Of a stretch of DNA of 64,000 bases, positions 1 through 10,785 are shown one piece after another. The DNA comes from Phoronis australis. Taxonomy: Eukaryota; Phoronida; Phoronidae. Location: assembly GCA_002633005.1 (NCBI GenBank), contig NMRA01000519.1, forward strand, positions 69,284-133,283. The letters are read 5' to 3'. Under the pieces are notes generated by a model that had not been told where the DNA came from, ran no database searches, and was given only the letters and a program-made list of their open reading frames with translations. Position 1 is the stretch's first letter; every line of letters starts with the position of its first letter. Both the position numbers and the translations under genes were made by a program.

Positions 1-480
1 GCATGACGTCACAAAGAGTATTGAGTACAAGAAGGCCTGCGCTTGAGTTTTCTCAAAAACACGCTGAAGATGTTTTTCATTTCCAAGTGAATTGAAATAA
101 GTGCTCAGGTTCAGCTGCATGTAATGTGCATGTAGCTGGTATTCTGATTTTCGAAACCTATCATCAAACTCAGCAACGAAGAAACTCATTGATCCTGAAT
201 TACAAAGTGCCGACTTTGTCGTACGCTATAATTTAATGCGGTCTCGCAAGGCGTCGTGCCTGCATGCTGCAGCTTACTTTGTTTCGTCCGATCACATTCC
301 GTGGATAGTAATCGCGGCTTAGTGCGTGTGCCTTCTGACATAAAAAGGAAGAAGGTTTACCTACAAAGCACGGTGATGTGATCTGGCACTGTGGCAACAG
401 TTAAGGAGATGGCAAACCTTTCCAAACGTTATTTTTCGGGAAGTGTATTAAAAATTCAACGTATTGTGTTTAATTTAAAG
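1..480. other. Intron or upstream sequence of the SLC1 gene; no exon recognised
   Basis: No coding exon can be supported here. It lies directly upstream of the first recognisable SLC1 exon and is probably intron. A palindromic CRE-like word TGACGTCA sits at 5-12. Short open frames do not resemble the missing transporter helices TM1-TM3. Confidence 0.5.
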
Positions 481-697
481 GTATTACCAAATTCACCCCC
501 GGTTCACTTGGAAAGATCGGTGGTCGTCTGCTGCTGTACTACATATCGACAACAGTCGTCGCTTCTATACTGGGAATATTTCTAGCCTCGACAATTCGGC
601 CAGGCAGTGGAAACGTAGAAAATACAGAAGATGACGTTCATTGGCTGCATGCGTCCAGTAAATTAGGCACCCTCGATGCTTTTGTTGACGTAATCAG
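481..697 (+). CDS. SLC1 exon a: TM4 region
   Basis: Encodes [18 protein letters not shown] and the following hydrophobic helix, then [13 protein letters not shown] and LDAFVDVIR, which match the TM4 entry and the DAFLDLIR region of EAATs. The donor is AG|GTACTA, phase 2. The acceptor at 480 is inferred from an AG after a T-rich stretch, so the 5' boundary is less certain than the 3' one. Confidence 0.85.
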
Positions 698-3600
698 GTA
701 CTACGAAAATAGGGTACTCAAAGAACAAAAAAGATTTCAACATTTTTTGTCAGTAGATTTCAATTTAACCTCGTGAACCGTTGTAGGTACATGTACATGT
801 ACGTCTGAAATGAGCAAACATATACCTTATTAGGAATGCCCCATCCCTCATATCCCGATTATCTGTCAAAAATCTGCGAGCATGCCTGCGGAAATTGCTT
901 ATAACGTTCGGTTGGTTTCTGATTTACTTGTTTATATATCTACGAAAATCGATAGATTTTTGACCATTAGAAGTTAACCTTGTAAAAATTGGTAATGTTT
1001 CAGTGATTTTAGTAGTAGTTGCTTGAAATTGAAAAACTTTTATCCGATCCGCAAATAGTTGTAAAGAATACCTACAGCAGGACCCAGTACACTTAGACGA
1101 TATTTGCCTATCTAAAATAACTCGCAAACATTGATGTAATTCTCAAAAATATACTCACAATTCAATTGGTAATAAATACATTACATTTCGACTTAGGTAC
1201 AAGATTTTTCTTTTTAAATTCACAAACAGGTAATCAAAACATAATTGAGTCATTAAATCATGGATTCGATTGTTGATTTCTGATCTACATGTTTATGTAA
1301 CTACGGAAATCGGCTGATCGTAACTGATTTTTTGACAATTAGAGGCGAATCTTTTAATAAATGACGAAGCTTCAGTGAACTTAGTTGCAGGCTGACATTG
1401 GGAAAATTCAATCTATCGTCAGATCAACTAGTAGCTAAGTACACTAAACTATTTTTGTCTGTCTGAAATAAGCCTCAAGGATATTGATGAATGTCGGTCG
1501 TGTTTAAACGAGATATTTTGAATGAGTCCCAGAGGCACTACATGTATACCAGGGATTTTGCGATCTCACCTTTTCAAAAAAAATCTTCTTCCAAGAAGGA
1601 CCATAAAGAAGTAAAGTATTTCCGAAACTGGATCACAATGAAATGAATCTTGACCTTAGAGCCAGCGCACGCAGGTGTGTACGAGCAAAACTGTCTGTGT
1701 CAGGTCAGTCATGGCAGAGCTGACCGGAAACTAGCTCTAGTTCATCGGGACATTCGTGTTTTCACACTGTTAGATCTCAGCAGCAGTTACTTGAGGCAGC
1801 TCCTCGTTACCCGTCGGTGCACTGGTCCTAAGCCCATTCTTACTCTCCGTGAAACTTTGGTGTTTCACGGTTTCTTAAATGGCTGCTTCCCCGGGATTGC
1901 CCCTCCCCCACCCACAGTAGGGCGGACGTGGGAGATTAGGTACAAATGTGGTTGCAACTGGAGCACGGGGTGTTGGCGGAGGCAGTGGCGATGAAGGGGG
2001 GGAGGATAGTTTGGCCAAGTCGAAATGGGTTGTGCCCCCCATAATTTTTGCTTCTCTACGAGCCTGTTACAGTATAATAGCACTTACGTGTACAATATAC
2101 TCACAGAAATCTTACTAGGGTTGAATTTATTTTTTGAGAAATAATTAAGTGGAGGAGTGTGGTCTTTATACAAGAATTCGATATTATCGTAAGGATAAGA
2201 AAGGATCATTCAGCGAGTTTTGTAGCGCACCTTCCAAGCTAATGGTCGTTACACATCTGTCTAATTTTGCAACAAAACGTGTTTGAATGCAGTGCTGTTA
2301 TCAGAGTTTCATGCGCTCATGACTAAAATATTGCATGCCCCGAGCCTACGACATTTGGTAAAACATACATGTTGAGGGAAACGTCACTAAAGCATTTTAC
2401 ATGTAAGGTCAATGTGTGCATTTTAAGACGAGAAATCTTTAAACAGCTTTAAAAGAGGCAACAAAAAATCTTAAACGGTGAATAACTTTTTCTGTGTCGC
2501 CTATCCGCTCTACAGTTATTTTTATTGAAGGACATTTAGAAAACGATTTCTATACGTGAAAGTTGAATTAAGATCTTTGTGATGCAAAATTATCACAGAA
2601 GTAGCTTTCACTTTCATTGGAAATTTCCAACACGTTCGATTGTCCGCGTGGAAGGTGTCTTCAAGGTTTTAAAACATCTTATATAGAATGGTGGTCTCTT
2701 TTTCATTTCATTGGTATTTTACTTTAATTTTTGTTCTATCAACGGAATGCGTCTGCATTTATTTTGCATGGTAGAGGTATGTTTCCGGAGAATATTTTCG
2801 AAGCAACATTTCGGAGCCAGAGAACGTCATACCAGGTGAAAGCAAAGAAACCGGATATGACAGGCGAAATAATGGACCTAACCAATGATTCCTTGAGGAA
2901 CAATACGGAAAGAAAACTCCGTGTATTGGAATATAAAAACGGAACTAACACTCTCGGTAAGACTACAGGAATCTGTGTGACATGAGAACAGTTGTTAGGT
3001 AAACCATTTTGATATTTCTTGAGGGGTTGTATAAATGTATTAAGCTAATGGCAGATATTTCCAGATTATTAACTCATTGAATAAATAAACACAATATGCC
3101 AAATCTACGATTCCCTTGCGGCCTCTCGTCTGCTTAATGTTGAATTTTATTTTGAAATTTTCGTAATTGCTACCCTCTGAACAACACTTTTACCCTTTCA
3201 TTATTTATGCCAAATATGTCTCTGGTTGTGCAATTGTTCATGAGATTTCATGCATTTAATGATTTCGCTCACACGAGGGAGCTGCGACCAAGTCGGGTAC
3301 AGGTCATTGGACCATTCATCACGGTATCAACGGAATTTCACCCTGAGTTACTTTAACACAAGTGAGAACTGTGTCTCGTGACATAGCAGCGTTTTAATGG
3401 GGGTTAAGCAGTTCTCTGACATGTATATTGTTCGAAGTACTTTTTGTGTAAGAACAAGTTTAGACTGTTGAATCAGGATCTAGTAGAATATATCGTACCT
3501 CTTTCCCAGCCTCCGAGGACATCAAATACGGTTCACCTGATTTTCTTTCGATTTAAACTGGTGAATGACTGTCCACGTCACTCAATCATGACTTACACGA

Positions 3601-6600
3601 TTACTAGCTAACAAGTCAAGAATATTGTTCCCATCAAAATATTGTGAATGCATGGGTAATATGCTATATTGTCAAGTTTAAAGTCTCCTACCGTTGCAGT
3701 GAGTACGTGCACCTTCAGTTGCCAATTTATAGGATACAGTAGGGCTATACTGTATCTAAACTTCCATTTTTATTGAACAGTAGCCTCCATTGGCTTAATT
3801 ACAACATTTCTGTGAAATAGACACATACAGATCGTAACTAGGTGCTTGTATTTCATCAACCTATTTCCTATTTGTGCACGGTTTTCCACACCTTTGGCCG
3901 ATTCTAGCAGGGTAGTTCCCCCTGAAGAAATACTCCAGTGCAATGGCTAACATCCGCCCGTGAGTTACGATTATTTTCGACCTCTTATGTCTTAGTTGCA
4001 GGGCCACCACGTGGATTAGAAAGTGAAATTGCCCCATTGACGTGAGCGTTTACGCGAAAGATCAGTAGGCGCTGTTGATGTTTCTTAAAAACAAGCAAAT
4101 ACCAAGGAATTTTGAAAACGTTTGCATTTTGTACAGAAATTTTATAAGCGTCTACTCTCGCTTCCAGGCCTCATTACCGTTTCCATAGTCATTAGTATTG
4201 TGATGATGAAGCTGAAAACGAGACCGGAAACGATAATGCGCATCTTTTGCGAAATGAATGCAGTCATCATGAGATTAGTTCAACTGATTATGTGGTAAGA
4301 GGACAAAGCATTACAATTTATCCATCTACAACTGGTAGTAAAGGGACTGAGGTGTTTTTGTGAAGATGTAGAAAACAGACAGTGCGTTAAAGCGTCCATT
4401 GCAATAACAGAAGTCAAATAAAACGTACGTGCTTGTAATTATGCGAGAAACTACATGTAAAGTGGTTTTCTGACTAAAATTTCGTTTTCTCTTGTAATAT
4501 GTACCGGGCGCATTACAGACGTGCCACTTAATAATCTGCCGGAATGCATGGAAGTCCTTGTGGAGACTGAATGAAATTTTGATTTTAATAAGCGCCTCTT
4601 TCAACAAATCCAAGTACGTATATTTTTCATTGTAGGTGTTCTCCCATCGGGATAATGTCTTTGATAGCAGGCAAGCTGGCGACAGTGTCCGATAAAGCAA
4701 CCGTTGCTAGGCAACTCGGAGTGTTCATGGCAACTGTGGTTGGAGGTATTGCTGTCCATACTCTTGTGACCTACAGTGTCTTATACGTGGCGTTAACTCG
4801 GAAGAATCCTTTCAAGATTCTTCGTGGATTGAGTCAAGCCTGCTTGACCGCGTTTGCAACCGCTTCAAGGTAATTTGACAATTATAACTCTGAGGCAATG
4901 TGAGGAAAACCGTCATTTTAAGCTTGGAAGAGGCACAGAGACTTGGAGTTTTTCGGACGGTTGTAAATCACGAGTGTTATTTTGAAGGTGACATGCAAGC
5001 AGTGGCGGATTAAGAGGGGTTCCAAGGGGGTCAAGCAACCCTTAAAATTCTCTGAGATTACATTAAGCAGTACGGGGTTGCAAATGGCTGAGGCAAATTC
5101 CAGGCTAATACTCTGCCCTGCCCCCTCCCTAACTGAAAACCCTGGATCCGCCCATGGCAAGATCAATGAAAACAGTTATTTATGAACCCTGATCTCAGTA
5201 TACAGCTCTCCCACTTGGCCTCTGTAAGTAAACACAGCTTGCCAAAATTTATATAGTCCTGGCTGAAAAGATTGCTTTATTACCCCATATGGATCAGTGA
5301 ATGGACAAATCCAAAATGTATGGCTTATTTCAATGAAATTAAAGCTGACTGTATAGGTCGTCTGAATTACCTAATTGCGCGTGCACACATTCAAAACACT
5401 TGGGACACAGTAGTAAAACGTTTACATGTTCTAAGCATTGTGAGGAAGCCGTGCATAAGTAAAAGGTTCCACCAAAGTAGCCTCAATATAAGCACTGATT
5501 AGACGGGCAGTAGAATTGTTTTAAAGTCAAACTTGTTTATTTTATAACTGCCTAGGGTTTTTGTAATAATAACTTTTGAAATCAGATTAAAAGCATATAA
5601 CGTGTGCCTCATTTCGTCTAGAATTAATTCCATTGTTGCGTAGATCTGGGCAAAATTCAATTTCGAAATTTCGACAACGTCCTGCGCCCGATCATTCACA
5701 AACACTTACATGTATCGACAAGGTGTTAGGTCAATCGCCACATTAAACGCTTACTAAAATTCGACAAAAACGCTGCTTCATGATGTCTTCAACTCCCAAG
5801 TCCTACACAATACTACATGCACATTTACTTGAGCCTCTGCAGTTACTGAATACAGCATTTTTGGAATTAGTCTCGTTCTCAAAACACATCATGTTTTGCT
5901 AGAAAAAGAAGCAAATGGTATTTGTGATGCTTTGTGTATTGTTCATCGTTGTGGAATTGACCCCATGCAATCTAGCGCCTTAACTTGAGTGAAGTCGCTA
6001 ATTTTCTAATTGTTGTTTCCAAAGCACCGTTTCGTCCAATTCTCTAGTGCCGCTACCATCCCTGCCACACTGCGATGTCTTGAGAACAACCTCTACATAG
6101 ATCCTCGTGTGACCAGATTTACCATTCCTATTGGGGCCACGGTGAACATGGACGCAACGGCACTTTATGAGACAGTGTCTACACTGTTTATTGCACAAAT
6201 CCACGGGATTTCGCTGGATGTTGGACAGATTATCACCATATGGTATGGAAGAAAATTCACGATATGCTCATGGACAGTGGTAGGGCTTAAAGAGATTCAG
6301 ATCTTCGTTGTTAATGAGATTTCAGCCGCAGCTAGTTCTGGTATTGTACATTGGCTGGATCTATTTCCTTTGAATACTAACATAGTCAGACGTGTTCAAC
6401 ACAGAGGGAAGAGCAAATGATATTGGTAACCAGAAGGTGAATTTAGTGAAAACTTGAAAGCACTGTTCAAGAACAGTGGTGAAGCACAAATCAAAATTGT
6501 TTGGACGGGTCATGGCTTTTTGCAATCATTAGGAGGGCCATGACTCCGAAGCCCCCCTTGGCATCGACGGGTGATCGTTGGTGTAGGATTGAGTAAACAC

Positions 6601-8467
6601 AATTCATTTTCAAGTCTTAAAGTAGATTTTGTGGCTTAACGTGGGTTCTTTTCTCGATAATCATCGATTAGGTCTCAGTCAAGTTGCTGTTACTACGGTG
6701 ACCTGAAACACAAATCTTCATGTCTCTTTCAACCCCTCAGTATCGCACTGGTAAAACACCCATTACGTACAACCCCGGTAATATAAAAGTATTCTTTATT
6801 TTTTTAAAATTTTTAGCAACAGGTAAACTAAAGGCTATTAAATCTCTTTAACTGTATTAATATTTTTTTGAGGAACAAGCTCATGAGGGGAACTCTTGAA
6901 ACAACCTGGTTATTATATTAGAAAAATTAAATAACATACATGTAACACTTTTTTACATACATGTAACATCTAATCACTAAAAGACAGTACACTAAACAAA
7001 ACATAGAAAACCTACTACATGTATTTAGTTAGACATGGCACTTTCTTTTACCAAGAGTTTCGTTTATGTTTATCGTCGTGACTATTACAAATTAGGCAGC
7101 TGTTATATTTCAGCTGTAGCTCCATACTTGCAAGTGTTGGAGCTGCTGCCGTGCCAGGCACAGCCATTGTAATGATGATCATGGTGTTAGGGTCGGCAGG
7201 ACTTCCGGTTGAAAACATCAGCTTGATTTTAACAGTAGATTGGCTAATGTAAGTAATGCCGCCTTTTCTATAACACTAGTCGAGTGCCCATAAAGCATTG
7301 CTTGTCAATGTTTAGGGAAGAAAATCTTTTTGTCGCAGGAAAGATGCTAAACCCAAATTTGGCTTATCAACGGATACTGTTTAACTTTTTCCTTTTTCAC
7401 TTTTAAATTTTTGAAATGCATTAATGGAACGGTAAGTTTTTTGAATATAAGATGTTTGAATCAAATATTAAAAGGGGTTGTGGAATACCTTTCAGCGGCA
7501 GCGGTGGCTAACACTTCAGGCGAATATTACGACTTGACACAGCATGCCTAAAAAGCAGCATTTGATTTAAGATGTACAGCGTCGAGGGAAAGTGTTTTGG
7601 CAGAACAATGCTTTCATCCATCAAGGGAGATGACATTGGTGCATCAACGGGCAACAACGCTAACTTTATGTAAAATCGGTGCGGTGACGGCTTTGAAAAT
7701 TATGTTTTTATGCTTTGAGGTGGAAGTCTTTATTTTGTTTCCCTGCAAAAGGTTTTGTTCTCAATCAGTCATGGGTATATCCTGGGAAAACACACCTCCG
7801 CAAACTTGATTTGTTCGGGTGAGGCAAAAAGCAGTCTGGGACTTCAGCTTGACCCACATGTAACACATCTGTAGCGAAAGCTGCAATTTTGCAAGTAGCT
7901 GGTGTTCAATATGTGTAGTATAACAAATTAACATTAAAGCTTAGCAGTAATCGCGTGACCATAGGTCATGAGTCGCCATCGTTGCTTGAGTGTATGTCTT
8001 TAATCTACAAAATTGTTTTGCCTTTCGTTAACAACATAACTGCATTTTTCGAAAATTTCAAAATCCTAGAGGTATACGCAATGTTGTACAAACTGGGAAG
8101 TGTCCAAAGACATATGCTGCTTTAATTGACCTTTGCATAAGTGTTTGTGATTGAGCTACATCCTTTGACAGCAGCTACCATCCAGTTGGGGTCTATGGTG
8201 TAGGATCACGAGTTTCAGTTTTGAACACGACCGGGGGAAACAAAGTCAAGGATTAACGATGACACGCTTTTTTGTTTCAGGGGACGGTTTCAAGCCGTTG
8301 GCAACATAGTTGGAGACAGCTATGGTGCCGCCATAATTTCACATTTTTCCGGCCACGAACAGAGGAACACAGGAGATAGAGTTGACGTCAAACAATCAGA
8401 TGAACCAGAAAAACTGATAGACTTGCATCCCGTCGGCAGACTGATGGGTTCTAACACACTTGTTTGA
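481..8467 (+). CDS. SLC1-family (EAAT/ASCT-like) transporter, 3' seven exons, 5' end outside window
   Basis: Partial gene of the SLC1 sodium-coupled glutamate/neutral amino acid transporter family, a plasma-membrane protein. Seven exons (481-697, 2775-2956, 4168-4294, 4636-4869, 6048-6242, 7114-7248, 8281-8467) join with matching phases at every intron and give about 425 residues from TM4 to the stop. Family marks seen: GRLLLYY in TM4, MFPENI, a NTLG segment, [21 protein letters not shown], a reduced HP1 (ATASSAATIP), NMDATALYE in TM7, HP2 ending GAAAVPG, and [17 protein letters not shown] in TM8. In TM8 the canonical substrate-contacting Asp and Arg are replaced by Gly and Gln, so classical glutamate or aspartate transport is doubtful. 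The C terminus ends TLV, a class I PDZ-type ligand. TM1-TM3 must lie upstream. The family call is very secure; the substrate is unknown. Confidence 0.93.
1560..2060. repeat. Dispersed repeat, copy 1 (second copy 40488-41020)
   Basis: About 500 bp diverged but collinear with 40488-41020. Shared landmarks are CACCTTTTCAAAAAAA, a TGAACCTTGACCTTA-like stretch, CTTACTCTCCGTG, AGGGCGGACGTGGGAGATT and TTTGGC(C/G)AAGTCGAAATGG. Its short open frames are by-products of GC-rich repeat sequence. Confidence 0.7.
2775..2956 (+). CDS. SLC1 exon b: TM4b-4c extracellular loop
   Basis: The acceptor TGGTAG|A completes the Arg codon of the previous exon and gives [13 protein letters not shown], the family motif after TM4b. 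The variable extracellular loop follows, with N-glycosylation sequons NDS, NNT and NGT, then the conserved TNTLG. The donor G|GTAAGA is phase 1. Confidence 0.9.
4168..4294 (+). CDS. SLC1 exon c: TM5
   Basis: The acceptor is CTTCCAG|GC, phase 1. It encodes [17 protein letters not shown] and then [13 protein letters not shown], matching the NEAIMRLVAVIMW stretch of EAATs. The donor TG|GTAAGA is phase 2 and splits the Trp codon. Confidence 0.9.
4636..4869 (+). CDS. SLC1 exon d: TM5-TM6 to HP1 start
   Basis: Begins [14 protein letters not shown] (canonical WYxPxGIxFLIAGK), then TM6 ([16 protein letters not shown]), TRKNPF, and the first half of HP1 ([10 protein letters not shown]). Acceptor CATTGTAG|G and donor AG|GTAATT are in phase with both neighbours. 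The HP1 serine tract is shortened to two serines. Confidence 0.92.
5000..5156. mobile_element. Short inverted-repeat element (hAT-like MITE), 157 bp
   Basis: Starts CAGTGGCGGATTAAG and ends CCTGGATCCGCCCATG, imperfect terminal inverted repeats. It is flanked by a direct 5-bp repeat GCAAG (4995-4999 and 5157-5161). The body is shared with copies near 35.1, 35.6, 40.8, 51.2 and 57.2 kb. No coding capacity. It lies in an SLC1 intron. Confidence 0.75.
6048..6242 (+). CDS. SLC1 exon e: HP1 end and TM7
   Basis: The acceptor AATTCTCTAG|T completes Ser. It then reads [15 protein letters not shown] and [20 protein letters not shown]. The TM7 Asn and Asp of NMD are kept, while the Gly of NMDGTALYE is Ala. 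It ends VGQIITI with donor TG|GTATGG, phase 2. Confidence 0.92.
7114..7248 (+). CDS. SLC1 exon f: HP2 and start of TM8
   Basis: Encodes [16 protein letters not shown], the same length as the HP2 segment ITATAASIGAAGIPQ of EAATs, then [19 protein letters not shown] and TVDWLM. The HP2 tip Gly before V-P is Ala. Acceptor ATATTTCAG|C; donor AT|GTAAGT, phase 2. Confidence 0.92.
8281..8467 (+). CDS. SLC1 exon g: TM8 and C-terminal tail, with stop
   Basis: Follows TTTTGTTTCAG. Encodes [17 protein letters not shown], the end of TM8. Canonical DRFRTMVNVLGD becomes [12 protein letters not shown]: the first Asp is Gly and the side-chain-carboxylate Arg is Gln, while the sodium-site Asn and Asp remain. 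A hydrophilic tail of about 40 residues ends SNTLV before TGA at 8465. A possible AATAAA lies at 8782. Confidence 0.92.
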
Positions 8468-8778
8468 TTGAAAGATTTGTTTTTGTGAAAGGGTGTTAGT
8501 ACACTTGTATATATCAGTACACACTCAATGTACGTAGTAATTATGTATTCAAATCAATCGAGACCTAAAAAAGCAACGGAGGCATGAGTGAGTGAGGGAG
8601 CGGGCGTGCAAACACCGATATAATATGTGTCTGTACATACATGTATTTACTTCAACCTGCTTGTAATGCATCATACATGTACCAACAAAGACTCTATCAA
8701 ATTGTCCAATTTACTTTCAAAACAGAAATGACAAACACATGTCAACATTACGGCGTGTCTTTAAATGCAGATTCTGCT

Positions 8779-8893
8779 CTAAATAAATTGGAATTCCAAG
8801 CGCTTCTCGAAACACCCGTGGTGGACCACGATTCTCGTGTTGGGGATTGGATTAGGAGAGCCAAGTAACGGATGCCAGCACTTCTTACTCGTT
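8779..8893 (-). CDS. Lectin-like terminal exon
   Basis: Encodes TSKKCWHPLLGSPNPIPN, TRIVVHHGCFEKRLEFQFI, then TAG at 8779-8781. It repeats the cysteine/HP/GS-P-N-T-LV pattern of the upstream exon, which supports their belonging together. Confidence 0.55.
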
Positions 8894-10775
8894 CTCTGCT
8901 GTATGTATTTATTTTTGAGCAGGCTCCATTTTATGTCTTTGCGGTCGGAATCAACACAGTCAGCAGCGTACAGCACAATCCCCGTGTTGCTGGGAGGTTG
9001 GGCCTGTCCCAGCCAAACATGAATACATTTTCCACTATAACGAAAGAAGTTCTGATGTATTAAACTTGTAAAGCAAGCTCATGATCATGGGGTGCAAAAA
9101 ATTTTGAGCTAGACACTTTAAATTCACACAGCTGACTTAAACATGGAATTGAGTTCCAAATCCAAAGATTTAGGTCACTTGGTGCAACCATGGGGTCATT
9201 AGGTGTATTTTCCTTCTGATATTTGAACTGTTTATGCAACACGTATTCTTATATGACAGCAGTTAGACAACTCTGATTCTCAGCATTAAAGACAATTTTC
9301 ATGTACAATAATTCCACTAAAAGGGATGGTAATTCACTGGATAAGGTCAATTAGTGCAGAGGTCATCTACTTTTCAAAAGGTAACTTCTCCTATAGTTTT
9401 CAAGGAATTTTTTTTCAATCTCAGCACACTGCTGTAAACCAACCTGCCAATCAAATTCCTTACCTTACTAAGCAATAGGGCCATCCAATCAGAAACAATA
9501 GGTCAAGGTAAATGCATGCAAACTAAGATTTTGAGCTGGACATTTCAACTTTACTTATATGTTTAGTAAAGAATAGAGTTTGATATCTAAAGTTTCAGGT
9601 CATTTGGTGCAACAATGGAGTCATTAGGTGCATTTTTCTTCTAAATTTTTTGTCAGTTTATTCATCTTGTTTTCTAAAGTGCTTAAAGTGAGATATCTAT
9701 GATTCTTACCACAAACCACATTTTTCATCGAGTTTACAATACTTCCCTCATCAGGGCTCATAATGCTCAGCTAAATGTCAATTAGTGCAAAGGTCATCAG
9801 ATTATTAACTTGTAATTTCTCTTACACTTTTCAAGAATTCTTTAACATATGGCTAAACGGGTAGTTGCCAATAACTTCCTATAACAATTCCAGTATAACG
9901 AACGCCAGAGTCCATTAGTTATTATTCTTATTCTTCTTCCGACCAAAGTTACGCTTAATAACTCCAAGATGCGTGCAGGTATCTTTTTAAATTAAACATA
10001 TTTTTAGCAATACATATATTTTGATTCAATATGAAATCTTATTCCTTAATCCACCGGAAGAGGTCATTTGGTGCAAAGGTCATCTCACTTTAAAATGCTA
10101 ATCCTTCACTTTGAATGGTATTTTTTTAAATTCGCCGCTCAGGTACGCTGTGTAAGTCAACAAGTCAATTTAAAAATTACTTCTCAAGTTCTAACTTACT
10201 GTACATTGAACGGTCACATACAGTTTGTTGCAACAATATCTTTTGCACATCTCCACGTGCACACCAGCAACATAAATAATCAAATATAATGAACGATAAC
10301 TAAAGGCTTTTACCTTTATGTATAAATGCATTTATAGATATATAAATATAAGTATAGATATACAATGTAGACATATAAAGTCATCAAGTATACATGAAGA
10401 AGGACACACTCAAATAATTGGTAAGTAAAATCAAAGCCCTAGGAAGCAAATGTTATTTTTATGTAACGATAAGCAGCCCATTCGATTCTGCACATGTCAT
10501 ATTTTTGTGAAATTTAAATGTTACATGTAGTTGTGACAAAAGGCCGAGGAAGAGACAAATGAACGATCGCATGGCTTACCTCGACATATGAATGATTTGA
10601 CCTGTAGCAGTTAAGCCAAACATGATGCGCAAATGGTTTTCCCGTGGGTCAACGTCGCATGATTGAAGTACGAGTGGCGTGTTATTCTGTGGGTCTTTAC
10701 CGCCACCTAGCGGGTGAACACAGAGTCCTCCAGAGTGTCGGATGCGCCCAATTATCTCGAATTTTGGCCAGGTTG
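8779..10775 (-). CDS. Lectin-like protein, last two exons (minus strand)
   Basis: Two exons, 10580-10775 and 8779-8893, read as a tandem pair of similar modules. The first is RIRHSGGLCVHPLGGGKDP with NTPLVLQSCD. The second is KKCWHPLLGSPNPIPN with TRIVVHHGC and LEFQF, then a stop. I recall such C-hHP-GG-P-N-T-LV-C modules as beta-trefoil-like secreted lectin domains of marine invertebrates, but cannot name the family with certainty. Exon 1 has a strong acceptor (TGCATTACAG) and donor (AG|GTAAGC, phase 2); exon 2 needs a weaker acceptor (CAGCAGAG) to keep frame. Upstream exons, including any signal peptide, were not found. The gene converges tail-to-tail with the SLC1 gene. Confidence 0.6.
9070..10285. 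repeat. ~1.2 kb AT-rich dispersed repeat, block 1 (truncated copies)
   Basis: Two partial units are joined near 9925. Within a unit a ~425-bp half repeats (GAGCTAGACACTT near 9100, GAGCTGGACATTT near 9530; GGTCACTTGGTGCAACCATGG near 9173 and 9600). Collinear with 12395-13640. It contains TTCTTCCGACCAAA and the GGTCAnnnGTGCAAAGGTCAT word. No coding potential. Confidence 0.75.
10580..10775 (-). CDS. Lectin-like exon 1 of the recognised pair
   Basis: Encodes TWPKFEIIGRIRH, SGGLCVHPLGG, NTPLVLQSC and LRIMFGLTATGQIIHMS between a good acceptor and donor, open throughout. This is the clearest of the two lectin exons. Confidence 0.65.
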
Positions 10776-10785
10776 CTGTAATGCA

